Part shown: in pieces, positions 8,979 to 18,041 of the stretch
How positions within the stretch are numbered: position 1 is the first letter of the stretch
Layout of the letters: each line of letters starts with the position of its first letter
Assembly (NCBI RefSeq): GCF_014196515.1
Contig: NZ_JACIDV010000001.1
Location: forward strand, 372,001 to 436,000
From: Rhizobium skierniewicense
Lineage (GTDB): Bacteria > Pseudomonadota > Alphaproteobacteria > Rhizobiales > Rhizobiaceae
DNA length: 64,000 bases
Direction of reading: 5' to 3'
Translations under genes and position numbers: made by a program
The notes under the pieces: model-generated
The model's input: the letters and a program-made list of their open reading frames with translations, nothing else
Database searches by the model: none
What the model was told of the DNA's origin: nothing

Positions 8979-10901
8979 ATGACGCTTGCACAGTACCGTC
9001 TTGAAAATGCGTGGCACCCCAATGAGGATGACCCGAGCGGCGGTTTCGTCTTCACGCTGTTCAACCTTTCCCACCAACCCCTGAAAGACTTCCGCATTGT
9101 CTATACGTCGCTGACGCGAACGATCGACAAGCCTGTCTGCGGCAATGCCGTGTATCTGCGCCGTAACGCCAATTTCCATGAGTTTGCTCCTCCTGCTGGT
9201 TTTGAACTGAAGCCGGGTCAGGCATGGCGTTTTACGGTCGATGGATTGTTACGCCCCGCGCGCCATCGCACGGATGGTGCAAAATCCGCCTATGTCAGCC
9301 TTTCCGATGGTACGCATCACACGGTTGCCGTTGGAGATCTCATGCTGGAAGGTCGCCACAGCGAACCGCCGCCGGTGCTTTTGCCGCAAGGAGAACTCGA
9401 CTTGCCGTTCGCCATCCAGCCGTGGCCGGCGGATGTCTCGGCTGAAGCTGGAGAGACGTTTCCCGTCGCACTGTTCCCGTCTGAGGATGCAAAACCGGAT
9501 GATGTTCTGGCAGTCGATACGGCTATTTCGCTGTTCCGCAGGCTTTATACCAGCGCCCATGTGCCATTCTGCCTTGCGCCTGTCCATGAGGGGCGGACGT
9601 TGACGTTTGAGCAAAACAGCGGGCTGGAGACGGAGGCCTATTGCCTTTCTTTTTCCGAAACTGATGTGGTTCTGGAATACTCGGCACCTGCAGGACGGCA
9701 ATATGGCCTGACAGTGCTCGCGCAACTGCTGCATGGCGCACGGACAGAGCCAGCAAAATTTCGCTTCCCCATCTCGGGTACGATCAAAGACGCGCCGCGT
9801 TACAGCTGGCGCGGATGCCACCTGGATGTGTCGCGCCAATTCTATCCGACGGATGATGTTGCGCGGCTGATCGACATCATGGCCTGGTATCGCATGAACC
9901 GTTTCCACTGGCACTTGTCCGATGACGAGGCATGGCGACTGGAGATCAAGGCCTACCCGCTTTTGACGACTGTGGGGGTGAAGCGCGGTCCCGACGAGCC
10001 TCTGTTGCCACAACTAGGCAACAGTGCAGAGCCGGTTGAGGGACATTATACGCAGGATGACGTCAGGGCCATCGTTGCCCACGCCGCTCTGCTGAATGTC
10101 GAGGTTGTGCCTGAGATCGATATTCCCGGCCACAGCACGGCGGCGCTCGTTGCCTATCCTGAACTGACCGATGGGCAGGAGGCACCGGATAGCTACCGTT
10201 CCGTTCAGGGGTTTCCGAACAACGCGCTCAATCCGGCAATCGAGTTCACTTATGAGTTCATCGGCAAGATCTTCGACGAAATGGTCGACCTGTTCCCATC
10301 CCGGCTTATCCATATCGGTGGTGACGAAGTCGCCAATGGCTCATGGCTTGCCTCACCGCTTGCCAAGCAACTGATGGACAGGGAAGGGCTGGATGGCACT
10401 TTCGGCATCCAGTCCTATTTCATGAAGCGCATTCAGGGCATGTTGCATGAGCGTGGTCGCGATATTGCCGGCTGGGACGAGGTATCTCATGGTGGTGGCG
10501 TCAACCCGCACGGCACCTTGCTGATGGCATGGCAGAAGCCTGACGTCGGCATCGAGCTGGCGAAGCAGGGTTACGATGTGGTGATGACGCCGGGGCAGGC
10601 CTATTATCTGGACATGGTTCAGGATGAAGCATGGCAGGAGCCGGGCGCCAGCTGGGCCGGAACCGTGCCGCCTTATCACACCTACCATTACGAAGCGGAG
10701 GGTGATTTTCCTGATGATCTGAAGGACAGGATGAAGGGCGTTCAGGCGTGCATCTGGACCGAGCATTTCCTGACACGGGACTATTTCAATCATCTGGTCT
10801 TCCCACGCCTGCCCGCCATTGCGGAAGCGGCATGGACACCGAAAGCAAAGAAAGACTGGCTACGTTTTGCCGCCATTGTTCCTTCGCACCCGGTCTTTTA
10901 A
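8979..10901 (+). CDS. Beta-N-acetylhexosaminidase, GH20
   Basis: Glycoside hydrolase family 20 enzyme of 640 residues that releases terminal N-acetylhexosamines by substrate-assisted catalysis. The N-terminal 260 residues include the small GH20b-like alpha/beta domain. The TIM barrel begins at about residue 270 with YSWRGCHLDVSRQFYP. Substrate contacts HWHLSDDEAW follow near residue 309, and the catalytic Asp-Glu pair is in HIGGDEVANGSW near 447. No signal peptide is evident, so the substrate is probably cleaved in the cytoplasm after ABC import. GGGAACG precedes the ATG. Gene context makes it the best clue that the cluster handles N-acetylhexosaminides. Confidence 0.93.
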   Translation: MTLAQYRLENAWHPNEDDPSGGFVFTLFNLSHQPLKDFRIVYTSLTRTIDKPVCGNAVYLRRNANFHEFAPPAGFELKPGQAWRFTVDGLLRPARHRTDGAKSAYVSLSDGTHHTVAVGDLMLEGRHSEPPPVLLPQGELDLPFAIQPWPADVSAEAGETFPVALFPSEDAKPDDVLAVDTAISLFRRLYTSAHVPFCLAPVHEGRTLTFEQNSGLETEAYCLSFSETDVVLEYSAPAGRQYGLTVLAQLLHGARTEPAKFRFPISGTIKDAPRYSWRGCHLDVSRQFYPTDDVARLIDIMAWYRMNRFHWHLSDDEAWRLEIKAYPLLTTVGVKRGPDEPLLPQLGNSAEPVEGHYTQDDVRAIVAHAALLNVEVVPEIDIPGHSTAALVAYPELTDGQEAPDSYRSVQGFPNNALNPAIEFTYEFIGKIFDEMVDLFPSRLIHIGGDEVANGSWLASPLAKQLMDREGLDGTFGIQSYFMKRIQGMLHERGRDIAGWDEVSHGGGVNPHGTLLMAWQKPDVGIELAKQGYDVVMTPGQAYYLDMVQDEAWQEPGASWAGTVPPYHTYHYEAEGDFPDDLKDRMKGVQACIWTEHFLTRDYFNHLVFPRLPAIAEAAWTPKAKKDWLRFAAIVPSHPVF

Positions 10902-10912
10902 GAGAGGTTTTC

Positions 10913-12346
10913 ATGCGCATTGCGTTCGGTGGAATTCATACGGAATGCAGCACCTATTCGACGGTGCTGATGCAGGTCGAAGATTTTCGCGTTTTCAGGG
11001 GCGGTGAACTTGTCGGCATGGACTATTTCAATTTCCTCGATGCAGACGGTGTCGAGCACCTGCCGCTCCTGCATGCGCGCGCGGTTCCGGGGGGGCCGCT
11101 TTCGCGTGAGACCTACGATATCTTCAAACAGGATTTTCTGGAGCGGCTAAGCGCCGCTCTACCGGTGGACGGGCTTTATCTTGCCATGCATGGGGCAATG
11201 AATGTCGATGGTATGGATGATGCCGAGGGGGACTGGATCTCTGCGGCGCGTGCCATCGTCGGACCCGACGTCATTGTAGCGGCAAGTTACGATCTGCATG
11301 GCAATGTCAGCCAGAGGATCGTAGACCAGCTCGATATTTTCGCGGCCTATCGCACAGCCCCGCACATTGACGTGCGAGAAACCATGGTGCGTGCGTGGTC
11401 CATGCTGGTGAATGCGCTGAAGACGGGCGTGAGGCCGGGCGTCGCATGGGCCAAGGTGCCCGTTCTGCTGCCGGGCGAAAAAACCTCCACCGAGGATGAG
11501 CCGGCAAAAAGTCTTTATTCTGCGTTGCCAGCCTTCGATGCGAGGCCCGGAATATTAGATGCGAATTTGATGATCGGTTATGTCTGGGCAGACGAACCGC
11601 GCGCGACGGCCTGCGCTGTGGTGACTGGAACGGAAGTGGCTGCTGCGGAACAGGTGGTAACGGAAATTGCGCAATCCTACTGGGATGCGCGCAAGTCGTT
11701 CCGTTTCGGGCCTGTGACGGAGGCGCTGGACGACATTCTTGATATTGCCGAGACGACCGGGACGCGACCGACCATTCTGGCTGATTCCGGCGACAACCCG
11801 ACGGGCGGTGGCGTTGGTGACCGTGCCGATGTGTTGCAGGCATTGATCAAACGAAACTGGCAGGGCGCACTTTTGGGCGGCATCACCGACCGACCGGCAG
11901 TTGATGCCTGTTTTGCAGCAGGAGAAGGCGCCGTCATCGACCTGAAGATCGGTGGTAGTCTCGATCCCTCTAGCCCTTCTGTCGAGGTCGCTGCAAGGGT
12001 TTTGAAGCTGGACGATCATGAGGCTGCGAACGAGCGGCAGGCCGTTGTCGAAATCGGTGGCGTCATCGTCATCCTCGCGTCCAGGCGTCGGCCCTATCAC
12101 ATGATCTCGGATTTCACGCGCCTTGGCTTTGATCCCTCCAAGGTCAGGCTTCTGGTTGTCAAATCCGGCTATCTTTCACCGGAACTCGCTCCCATTGCCA
12201 ATCCCAATCTGATGGCTTTAACCAACGGTGTCATCAATCAGAACATTGAAAGCCTGCGGAACGAACGCAGGGATGGAAATATCTATCCTTTCCAGGCGGA
12301 TTTCCAGTATGTGCCGCAGGCACGCCGATCTTCGCGCTGGAGTTGA
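10913..12346 (+). CDS. M81 family metallopeptidase, MlrC-like (copy 2)
   Basis: Second M81 metallopeptidase, 477 residues. It shows the same landmarks as copy 1 but in diverged form: start RIAFGGIHTECSTYS, MHGAMNVDGMDDAEGD near residue 93, DLHGNVS near 129 and DNPTGGGVGD near 293. The open frame extends upstream into the GH20 gene, but the ATG at 10913 has AGAGAGG six bases before it and starts exactly at the family N-terminus. It follows the GH20 stop by 11 bases. Two divergent M81 paralogs in one cluster suggest two different amide or peptide bonds in the substrate, or two related substrates. Confidence 0.88.
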   Translation: MRIAFGGIHTECSTYSTVLMQVEDFRVFRGGELVGMDYFNFLDADGVEHLPLLHARAVPGGPLSRETYDIFKQDFLERLSAALPVDGLYLAMHGAMNVDGMDDAEGDWISAARAIVGPDVIVAASYDLHGNVSQRIVDQLDIFAAYRTAPHIDVRETMVRAWSMLVNALKTGVRPGVAWAKVPVLLPGEKTSTEDEPAKSLYSALPAFDARPGILDANLMIGYVWADEPRATACAVVTGTEVAAAEQVVTEIAQSYWDARKSFRFGPVTEALDDILDIAETTGTRPTILADSGDNPTGGGVGDRADVLQALIKRNWQGALLGGITDRPAVDACFAAGEGAVIDLKIGGSLDPSSPSVEVAARVLKLDDHEAANERQAVVEIGGVIVILASRRRPYHMISDFTRLGFDPSKVRLLVVKSGYLSPELAPIANPNLMALTNGVINQNIESLRNERRDGNIYPFQADFQYVPQARRSSRWS

Positions 12347-12424
12347 CTGTAGACATCAGCCGACGGAAACGCCTGCTTTAGAAGATTTTTGGGTTGCCAG
12401 CCTTTTACAGCAGGACATAAGACC

Positions 12425-13630
12425 ATGCGCGCCGCCTTTTCCATCGTCATTCGAAACCCATCGATAAGGGTGGCTGCGCTTGCCATTCTGTTTTTCGGGT
12501 TCTCCAATGCAGCGACAGCACCCTATCAGGCGGTCATCGGCATCCGGGAACTGGGGCTGAGCGACGGCGTATACTCACTCTTGATGCTGGTCGCTGCCGT
12601 CATCAATGTCAGCGCCAGCGTGTTGATGGGCATCCTCGCGGATCGGCTGGGTGAATATCGCAGACCGATACTGTGTATCGCCCTGTTTGGTATCTCTGGC
12701 TATTTCCTGGTCTATTTCGCGGCAAACGCGCCTGCCTTCATCGCCGCCAAGTTGCTGTTGTTGCCGATTTTTGGCGCCATGAATTCGCTGATCTTCGCGC
12801 ATGTGCGCGCTGATGCCAAAGACCTGCCGCCAAAAGAGATGATATCGGTAAACTCCGTCATGCGGGCAACGATCTCGCTCTCATGGGTGTTGGTCCCGGG
12901 CCTTGTCGGCATTTTTCTCGCCGCCTCGAGCAACATGCTCTCTGCGTTTCTCCTATCGGGCATTTTTGCGACTGTTTGTTTCCTGTTAGTCGCTTTCTAT
13001 CTCCCAAAGACTGCTGCACCGGTCGTGAGAAACGGAGAGGGGCGGTTCGGCCTTTTTGCGTCACTGGGCGAAATCTGTTCGCGCCATGTGTTGCTGCGCG
13101 TTATCAGTATTGCGCTGATCTCCTCCATGCTGCACCTCAACGACTTCGTACGTGCGCTCATCATTACAGGGTCCGCAAAGGGCACGGTGACAGATGTTGG
13201 CATCGTCGTCGGCATTGTCGCTGGACTGGAGATTGTTTTCATCATCATGTGGGGCATGGTCGAGCGGCGCTTTGCGCAAACGACAACCCTTGCCGCGGGG
13301 GCCATCCTCTATTCGGTCTATCTTGTGTTACAAGGGTTCGCCACGCAGCCTTGGCACATTTACGCGCAAACACTGATCAGCGGATTGGGAGCCGCAGCCC
13401 TCATCAGCATACCCATAACCTATCTTCAGGAGTTGATTGCCGACCGCCCAGGGCTCGGCAGTTCGCTGATTGCCGTCAACATCTTTCTGAGTGCGGGCAT
13501 CGGCTCTCTGGTGTTTGCAATCGGCACCTATGTCTCCGACTATTCGGGAGCATCGATCCTTGGTGCTGTCTTTGGTTTGGCAGGCATCGTCATGCTCTTT
13601 ACCCTAGATGGACCAGGAAAACGGCGATAG
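12425..13630 (+). CDS. MFS transporter
   Basis: Integral membrane carrier of 401 residues with about 12 hydrophobic segments, the normal size for the major facilitator superfamily. A family-like loop between segments 2 and 3 reads GILADRLGEYRRP (GxLaDrxGrr/k pattern), near residue 75. It resembles sugar-efflux (SetA-type) carriers in overall look, but I cannot name the substrate. The ATG at 12425 gives a short basic N-terminus before the first membrane segment and has CAGGA about 10 bases upstream. It is placed between the second M81 gene and cutC and may export an end product or take up a related sugar. Confidence 0.82.
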   Translation: MRAAFSIVIRNPSIRVAALAILFFGFSNAATAPYQAVIGIRELGLSDGVYSLLMLVAAVINVSASVLMGILADRLGEYRRPILCIALFGISGYFLVYFAANAPAFIAAKLLLLPIFGAMNSLIFAHVRADAKDLPPKEMISVNSVMRATISLSWVLVPGLVGIFLAASSNMLSAFLLSGIFATVCFLLVAFYLPKTAAPVVRNGEGRFGLFASLGEICSRHVLLRVISIALISSMLHLNDFVRALIITGSAKGTVTDVGIVVGIVAGLEIVFIIMWGMVERRFAQTTTLAAGAILYSVYLVLQGFATQPWHIYAQTLISGLGAAALISIPITYLQELIADRPGLGSSLIAVNIFLSAGIGSLVFAIGTYVSDYSGASILGAVFGLAGIVMLFTLDGPGKRR

Positions 13631-13689
13631 CCCGTATTTTTGCAAATCATGCCAGTTCAGCTTATGGATGCAGACGAAAAGGAATTCCC

Positions 13690-14412
13690 ATGATTCTTGA
13701 GATTTGCGTCGATGATGTAGCCGGGCTGGATGCAGCGATTAGGGGCGGGGCAGATCGTATCGAGCTTTGCGCGGCCCTTTCGGGTGGCGGTGTGACGCCA
13801 TCCAAAGGGTTCATGCATCTTGCCGGCGCCAAGAATATCCCCGTCAGTGTCATGATACGCCCGCGTTCGGGTGATTTCGTCTTCGAACGTGCTGAAGTGG
13901 ATATGATGAAGCACGATATCGATGCGGCGCGAAGCGCGGGTGTTTCAGGTGTCGTATTGGGTGCTTCTCTTGCGAATGGGGCGCTTGATACCAACACGCT
14001 GGAGGAGCTCTGTGCTCATGCGCAGGGTCTCGACACGACGCTCCATCGTGCCGTAGACGTCGTTCCTGATTTCCCTGAGGCGGTGGAGGCGGCGGTTTCG
14101 CTGGGGTTCTCCAGAATTCTGACATCCGGTGGCGCAAGATCAGCGCTTGAAGGCGTAGACCAGCTGGCGAAGATGATCGAGGTCGCGCACGGTCGCATCT
14201 CTATCATGCCAGGAGCAGGCATTCGGCCACATATGGTTACCGAGATCCTGTGCCGTCTCGTCATCAATGAAATCCACGCATCCTGTTCCGCCAATGCACC
14301 ATCCGGTACAAATAGGAGGCTTTCGATGCTCGGGTTCACCGGCCCTGAGCGCAAGCAAACCGATGAGGCAACCGTGCGTGAATTGAAGCAGCTTTTGGAA
14401 ACTCAGGGGTAG
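13690..14412 (+). CDS. cutC: CutC family protein
   Basis: A 240-residue TIM-barrel protein of the CutC family. Diagnostic stretches are MILEICVDDVAGLDAAIRGG with ADRIELC at the N-terminus, MIRPRSGDFVF near residue 55, DMMKHDIDAARSAG near 72 and LHRAVDVVPD near 118. CutC was first linked to copper homeostasis in E. coli, but its enzymatic role is unsettled. In several bacteria it is encoded beside sugar-catabolic and hexosaminidase genes, as here. The ATG at 13690 begins at the family N-terminus and follows the MFS stop by 59 bases. It is the last gene of the rightward operon. Confidence 0.88.
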   Translation: MILEICVDDVAGLDAAIRGGADRIELCAALSGGGVTPSKGFMHLAGAKNIPVSVMIRPRSGDFVFERAEVDMMKHDIDAARSAGVSGVVLGASLANGALDTNTLEELCAHAQGLDTTLHRAVDVVPDFPEAVEAAVSLGFSRILTSGGARSALEGVDQLAKMIEVAHGRISIMPGAGIRPHMVTEILCRLVINEIHASCSANAPSGTNRRLSMLGFTGPERKQTDEATVRELKQLLETQG

Positions 14413-14802
14413 TCGGGAGCGGCGCGCTTTACAATGCGAGATGGTCGAAGGACCGTCTGATCATCATTGGGTTCGGGCGACGCGGACCGTGCAGCCTTCA
14501 AGGCCACATCGACGATGACGGCAAATTTCAACGCCATCCAGACCTCCGGCATGGGTTGATGCAGCCGACAATCAACGCCCGAGCTGGCTGAACTGCGGAC
14601 TTCACCGCAGGGTTACATCCGTTGAGACAGAATTCGTTTATCAGAGGGATGATTTAGGAGTTTGCACGCGCGATGCGCATGTCCGTGTCGACGGGCCGGT
14701 TCTTCCGACGCAATCCTGAAAAACGGAAGGTTCGTTGATCGGTAGCGGGCTTATTGACTTTACGATCGGCGCATAAATCAAACGCAACCAAAAGAGATCG
14801 GT
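14413..14802. other. Intergenic region without a recognised gene
   Basis: About 390 bases between cutC and the cold-shock gene terminator. No frame has a plausible ribosome binding site plus protein-like content, and I see no repeat or RNA fold that I can support. Confidence 0.5.
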
Positions 14803-14831
14803 CTAGCCTGCCGGTATGAGCGGCAGGCTAG
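14803..14831 (-). terminator. Terminator of cold-shock gene
   Basis: A perfect 11-bp stem (CTAGCCTGCCG / CGGCAGGCTAG) with a 7-base loop lies 12 bases after the stop of the minus-strand cold-shock gene. A weak T-rich stretch (CTCTTTT) follows on that strand. Confidence 0.7.
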
Positions 14832-14843
14832 CGCAGATAAGCG

Positions 14844-15047
14844 TTAGAGAACGCTGACGTTTTCTGCCTTCGACTTGCCCGTCTTACGGTCCTGGCCGAT
14901 TTCGAAGCTGACCTTGTCACCTTCTCTAAGCGAACCACCCTGCTGCAGGGAAGACACGTGAACGAACACGTCTGTTCCGCCGTTTTCAGGTGTAATGAAG
15001 CCGAAGCCTTTGTCGTCGTTAAAAAATTTCACAGTACCGGTAGGCAT
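14844..15047 (-). CDS. Cold-shock protein, CspA family
   Basis: Single-domain OB-fold nucleic-acid chaperone of 67 residues, the usual CspA size. The RNA-binding motifs RNP1 (KGFGFITP, residues 13-20) and RNP2 (VFVHVSSL, 27-34) are intact, preceded by the standard start GTVKFFN. AAAAGGAA stands 6 bases before the ATG. About 140 bases of leader separate it from the next gene; a long 5' UTR is common for csp genes. It is a monocistronic unit with its own strong terminator. Which of the several rhizobial Csp paralogs it is cannot be told. Confidence 0.95.
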   Translation of the reverse strand: MPTGTVKFFNDDKGFGFITPENGGTDVFVHVSSLQQGGSLREGDKVSFEIGQDRKTGKSKAENVSVL

Positions 15048-15188
15048 GACAGTTCCTTTTTATTTCCGTAGCCGTTTGACTCCGCGACAAACTCTTTATA
15101 GCGCGTTTGCGCCTCCATCAACTCCCAAGGTTAGAACAGAAAGCCAATGAGTCAAATTAAACGCGATTAGAGACCAAAAAATCTCTTG

Positions 15189-15830
15189 TCAGCGGGTCGC
15201 CACGGCAAATTTCCGCTCAAGATGGGCTCCCAAAATCGTCAGAGGGCAGCACATCACGAAGTAGAGGGCGCCGACGATGCTGAAAACGGTCAGCGGTTCG
15301 AATATCTGGTTCGAGATAATGTTGCCGGCGCGCGTCAGTTCTGTGAAGCCGACGATGGAAGCCAGCGACGTTCCTTTGATCAGCTGGACAAGGAAACCCA
15401 CCGTTGCCGGAAGCGAGATTCGAATCGCCTGCGGCAGAACGACGTCTTTCGTACGGGAAACATAGCGAAGGCTAAGAGCCTTTGCCGCTTCGATCTGCCC
15501 CTTGGGAACAGCGTCGATGGAGCCGCGCCAGATTTCCCCCAGATAGGCGCTGGCATGAAGGGTAAGGCCGATCGCGACTGCAATCCAAGCATCGAGCCGA
15601 AATCCGAGGAGCGCCAGCCCGTAATAAACCACGAAGAGCTGCATCAGAAGCGGCGTGCCCTGGAACACCGCGATATAGGCAGACGTCACCCGCTCCAGAA
15701 GGACGATGCCGGATGTTCGCGCCAGAGCGACCAGAAGCCCTGCCATGCAGCCAAAGACAAACCCGACAGCGGACAACGCGACTGTCCACTTGAGACCGAT
15801 CAACAGGAAGACAAATTCATCATAACCCAT
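15189..15830 (-). CDS. Polar amino-acid-type ABC permease (HisM/GlnP family), B
   Basis: Membrane subunit of 213 residues, His/Glu/Gln/Arg/opine permease family. Hydrophobic segments alternate from residue 8 on, the substrate-gate stretch FQGTPLLMQLF is near residue 55, and the EAA loop (QIEAAKALSLRY) is near 131. It is the last gene of the minus-strand operon, 10 bases after the other permease. The two permeases form the heterodimeric channel for the binding protein at 17064. Although the family is called amino-acid-type, members also carry opines and organic acids, and the aroQ gene in this operon hints at a cyclic acid. Confidence 0.92.
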   Translation of the reverse strand: MGYDEFVFLLIGLKWTVALSAVGFVFGCMAGLLVALARTSGIVLLERVTSAYIAVFQGTPLLMQLFVVYYGLALLGFRLDAWIAVAIGLTLHASAYLGEIWRGSIDAVPKGQIEAAKALSLRYVSRTKDVVLPQAIRISLPATVGFLVQLIKGTSLASIVGFTELTRAGNIISNQIFEPLTVFSIVGALYFVMCCPLTILGAHLERKFAVATR

Positions 15831-15840
15831 ATCGCAGCTC

Positions 15841-16509
15841 CTACTTGACGGGGTAAGCGAAGTAGCGCGCCGAAAACAGGGAGAAGAGGCGCATCATGAT
15901 CCAGGACATCACGAGATAGAGAAGCGTGATGGTGAAATAGATTTCGAAACTGCGGAAACTTTCGGATTCGATCTGTTGGGAGACCGACGTCAATTCATAG
16001 GCCGAGATCGCGGACGCAATGCTCGTGGACAGCGTCAGAAGGACGAACTGACTTGTCAGTGAGGGGTAAATGGCACGCAGAGCAGGCTTGAGAACAATCA
16101 GCCGGAAAACTTGTGCCTTATGAAGGCCAAGGGCGAGACCTGCCTCCCTTTGTCCTTTGGAGATGGACTGGACACCGCCACGAATAATCTCGATTGCATA
16201 GGCACCCCCATTGATTCCCAGCGCGATGATCGCCGTTGGAGTTGGATCGAGCCGAACACCTGCAAGAGGCAGGGCAAAATAGATAAAGAATATCTGCACC
16301 AGGAACGGCGTGTTGCGGATGATTTCCACAAAGCCGATGACGAGCCATCTCACCGCCTTGAAACGGGAATCGCGCAGGGCGACGCCACCAATTCCGATGA
16401 TGATCGCAAGAACCATGCCGCACAAGGCGAGCGTGAATGTTCCAAGGCAAGCAGACAGCAGACTTGGAAGACCGTCTATCACGGGTGTGAAATCGAGCTG
16501 GTAATTCAT
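15841..16509 (-). CDS. Polar amino-acid-type ABC permease (HisQ/GlnP family), A
   Basis: Second permease of the pair, 222 residues. It carries the family stretch IRNTPFLVQIFFIYFALP near residue 62 and the EAA-type loop (GQREAGLALGLHKAQ) near 119. Its start overlaps the end of aroQ by 4 bases, so translation is coupled to a biosynthetic or catabolic enzyme rather than to another transporter gene. No ATPase gene is found in this operon; the system must borrow one or use one encoded elsewhere. Confidence 0.92.
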   Translation of the reverse strand: MNYQLDFTPVIDGLPSLLSACLGTFTLALCGMVLAIIIGIGGVALRDSRFKAVRWLVIGFVEIIRNTPFLVQIFFIYFALPLAGVRLDPTPTAIIALGINGGAYAIEIIRGGVQSISKGQREAGLALGLHKAQVFRLIVLKPALRAIYPSLTSQFVLLTLSTSIASAISAYELTSVSQQIESESFRSFEIYFTITLLYLVMSWIMMRLFSLFSARYFAYPVK

Positions 16510-16958
16510 GATGCCTCCACGGGTGTCACCATGCCGACCATCGCCTGAATGGCCAGTTCATAGCCTGCGGCACCAAAGCCGATCAGAATGGCGGTCGCAA
16601 CACGGGAAATCAGCGAATGGTGGTAGATGCTTTCGCGGGCATGAACATTCGAAATGTGAAGTTCGATCTTGGGCGGATCGAATGTTTTCAGGGCATCCAT
16701 AAGTGCGATGGACGTGAAGGTGTATGCGGCGGGGTTGATGATAATTCCGCAAGCTTCTTCGCGGGCTTGATGCACGCTCTCGACCAACTCACCCTCAAAA
16801 TTCGTCTGTCGGAACTCGATATCGAAACCCAAGCTGTTCGACTTTGCGATACATCGATCCTTGATGTCCTGAAGCGTAGTGGTGCCGTAGATCGAAGGTT
16901 CTCTCTGCCCCAGAAGATTGAGGTTCGGTCCATTCAAGATGAATATTTTTTTGCTCAT
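16506..16958 (-). CDS. aroQ: 3-dehydroquinate dehydratase, type II
   Basis: Type II dehydroquinase of 150 residues, which interconverts 3-dehydroquinate and 3-dehydroshikimate as a dodecamer. The N-terminal motif FILNGPNLNLLGQREPSIYG contains the catalytic Tyr and Arg of the lid loop. The NPAAYTFTSIALMDAL and ELHISNVHARE stretches carry the Asn and His active-site residues. It is embedded between the binding-protein gene and the permease genes of an ABC operon, overlapping the latter by 4 bases. That context suggests a role in quinate or shikimate-type acid utilisation rather than only aromatic amino-acid synthesis. Confidence 0.93.
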   Translation of the reverse strand: MSKKIFILNGPNLNLLGQREPSIYGTTTLQDIKDRCIAKSNSLGFDIEFRQTNFEGELVESVHQAREEACGIIINPAAYTFTSIALMDALKTFDPPKIELHISNVHARESIYHHSLISRVATAILIGFGAAGYELAIQAMVGMVTPVEAS

Positions 16959-17011
16959 GATCGGGCTCTTCGGACTATCGTCAGATGTAGGCGCGCGGGA
17001 AAGGGGCCGGC

Positions 17012-17029
17012 GGGCGTCGCTGCGCGCCC
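17012..17029 (-). terminator. Intercistronic hairpin between binding-protein gene and aroQ
   Basis: GGGCG and CGCCC pair around an 8-base loop, 34 bases after the binding-protein stop (minus strand); extra outer pairs exist with one mismatch. There is no T-run in the gene direction, so I read it as a stabilising or attenuating hairpin. Confidence 0.4.
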
Positions 17030-17063
17030 ACCGTTTTTTAAGACAGAAAGGCCGGACTGACGG

Positions 17064-17894
17064 CTATTTCGCGACGAAGGAAATGCCTTCGAGACTCTCC
17101 GGAAATTCCGGTACCGGCACTTTCATCCACTTGTCGTAGATTGCCTTGAGTTCGCCATTCGTCTTGATCTTGTCGATAAAGGTATTGAGCGAAGCGTTGA
17201 TTTCTTTTTCGCCTAAACGTGTGCACGCGCCGTTATAGAGCTTCTGGAACTCCAGCTTGTTTTCAAACTCGCCGGGGCGTGCTTTCTCGACGCGGTCCAT
17301 GTAGAAAATATTGCCGCCCAATGCCTGCACCTGACCGGAAGCCAGAGCCTGGACGCTTGCTGCGTCTCCGTCATACCGGCGGATCGTGGCGGTCGAAGGT
17401 GCATTTTTCGTGACCTGGGTGTCCTGCGCTGCACCCTTTGCAACGGAGATTGTCAGGTTTGCCATATCGTCGTTGGTCTTGATCGACATGGATTTTGGCC
17501 CGATCAAAACGATGGTGTTGGCCACATAGGGCTTGCTGAACTGCACGGCTTTGGCCCGGTCTGGCAGCATGGCCATGGTTGCAAACAGAAGGTCAACACG
17601 CCCACTGGTCAAAGCGGGGATCCGATTATTCACCTCAAGCGGGACGAATTCGACGGGCACGCCGAGTTCCTTGCCAAACAGTGTGGCAATATCCGCATCA
17701 AGCCCATCCTGTTTTCCTGCGCTGGTTACAAAGCCCCAGGGCGGGTTGTCTCCCTGAATACCAACGATGAGCTTGCCTCGAGCCTTGATCTCATCGGGTG
17801 TAATCGCAGCAGCCGGTTGCGCAAGTCCCAGACCTGCGGTCATCATTGCTGTCGCCAGCAAGATATGGCGACGTGTCCATGATGATTTGAACAT
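17064..17894 (-). CDS. ABC transporter substrate-binding protein, family 3
   Basis: Periplasmic binding protein (SBP_bac_3), 276 residues. Residues 1-28 form a signal peptide with a twin-arginine-like basic start (TRRHILLATAMMTAGLG) and a likely cut after PAAA. The mature domain starts RGKLIVGIQGDNPPWGFV and contains GLDADIATLFGKELG, both typical of the family. The ATG at 17894 has AGGAGGAGG about 7 bases upstream, a strong site, whereas the longer in-frame start at 17924 would add a non-signal extension. It is the first transport gene of the operon below the GntR regulator. Confidence 0.92.
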   Translation of the reverse strand: MFKSSWTRRHILLATAMMTAGLGLAQPAAAITPDEIKARGKLIVGIQGDNPPWGFVTSAGKQDGLDADIATLFGKELGVPVEFVPLEVNNRIPALTSGRVDLLFATMAMLPDRAKAVQFSKPYVANTIVLIGPKSMSIKTNDDMANLTISVAKGAAQDTQVTKNAPSTATIRRYDGDAASVQALASGQVQALGGNIFYMDRVEKARPGEFENKLEFQKLYNGACTRLGEKEINASLNTFIDKIKTNGELKAIYDKWMKVPVPEFPESLEGISFVAK

Positions 17895-18041
17895 TGAATT
17901 CCTCCTCCTGTTATGAAACGGCATATGCTTCGCAGCTATTCCTCACCCTTCACTGCACGACGCATAGTTGCAGTAACGGATATTCAAATCAACAGGTATT
18001 TTAGAAAACATATTCTCATTTTAAGAGGGTGTTTCTGGTTG

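Noticed and set aside
12883-13689. Long plus-strand frame that appears to fuse a 269-residue domain to CutC
   Set aside because: It runs out of frame through the MFS gene and is Cys/His/Arg-rich shadow sequence; CutC begins cleanly at ATG 13690.
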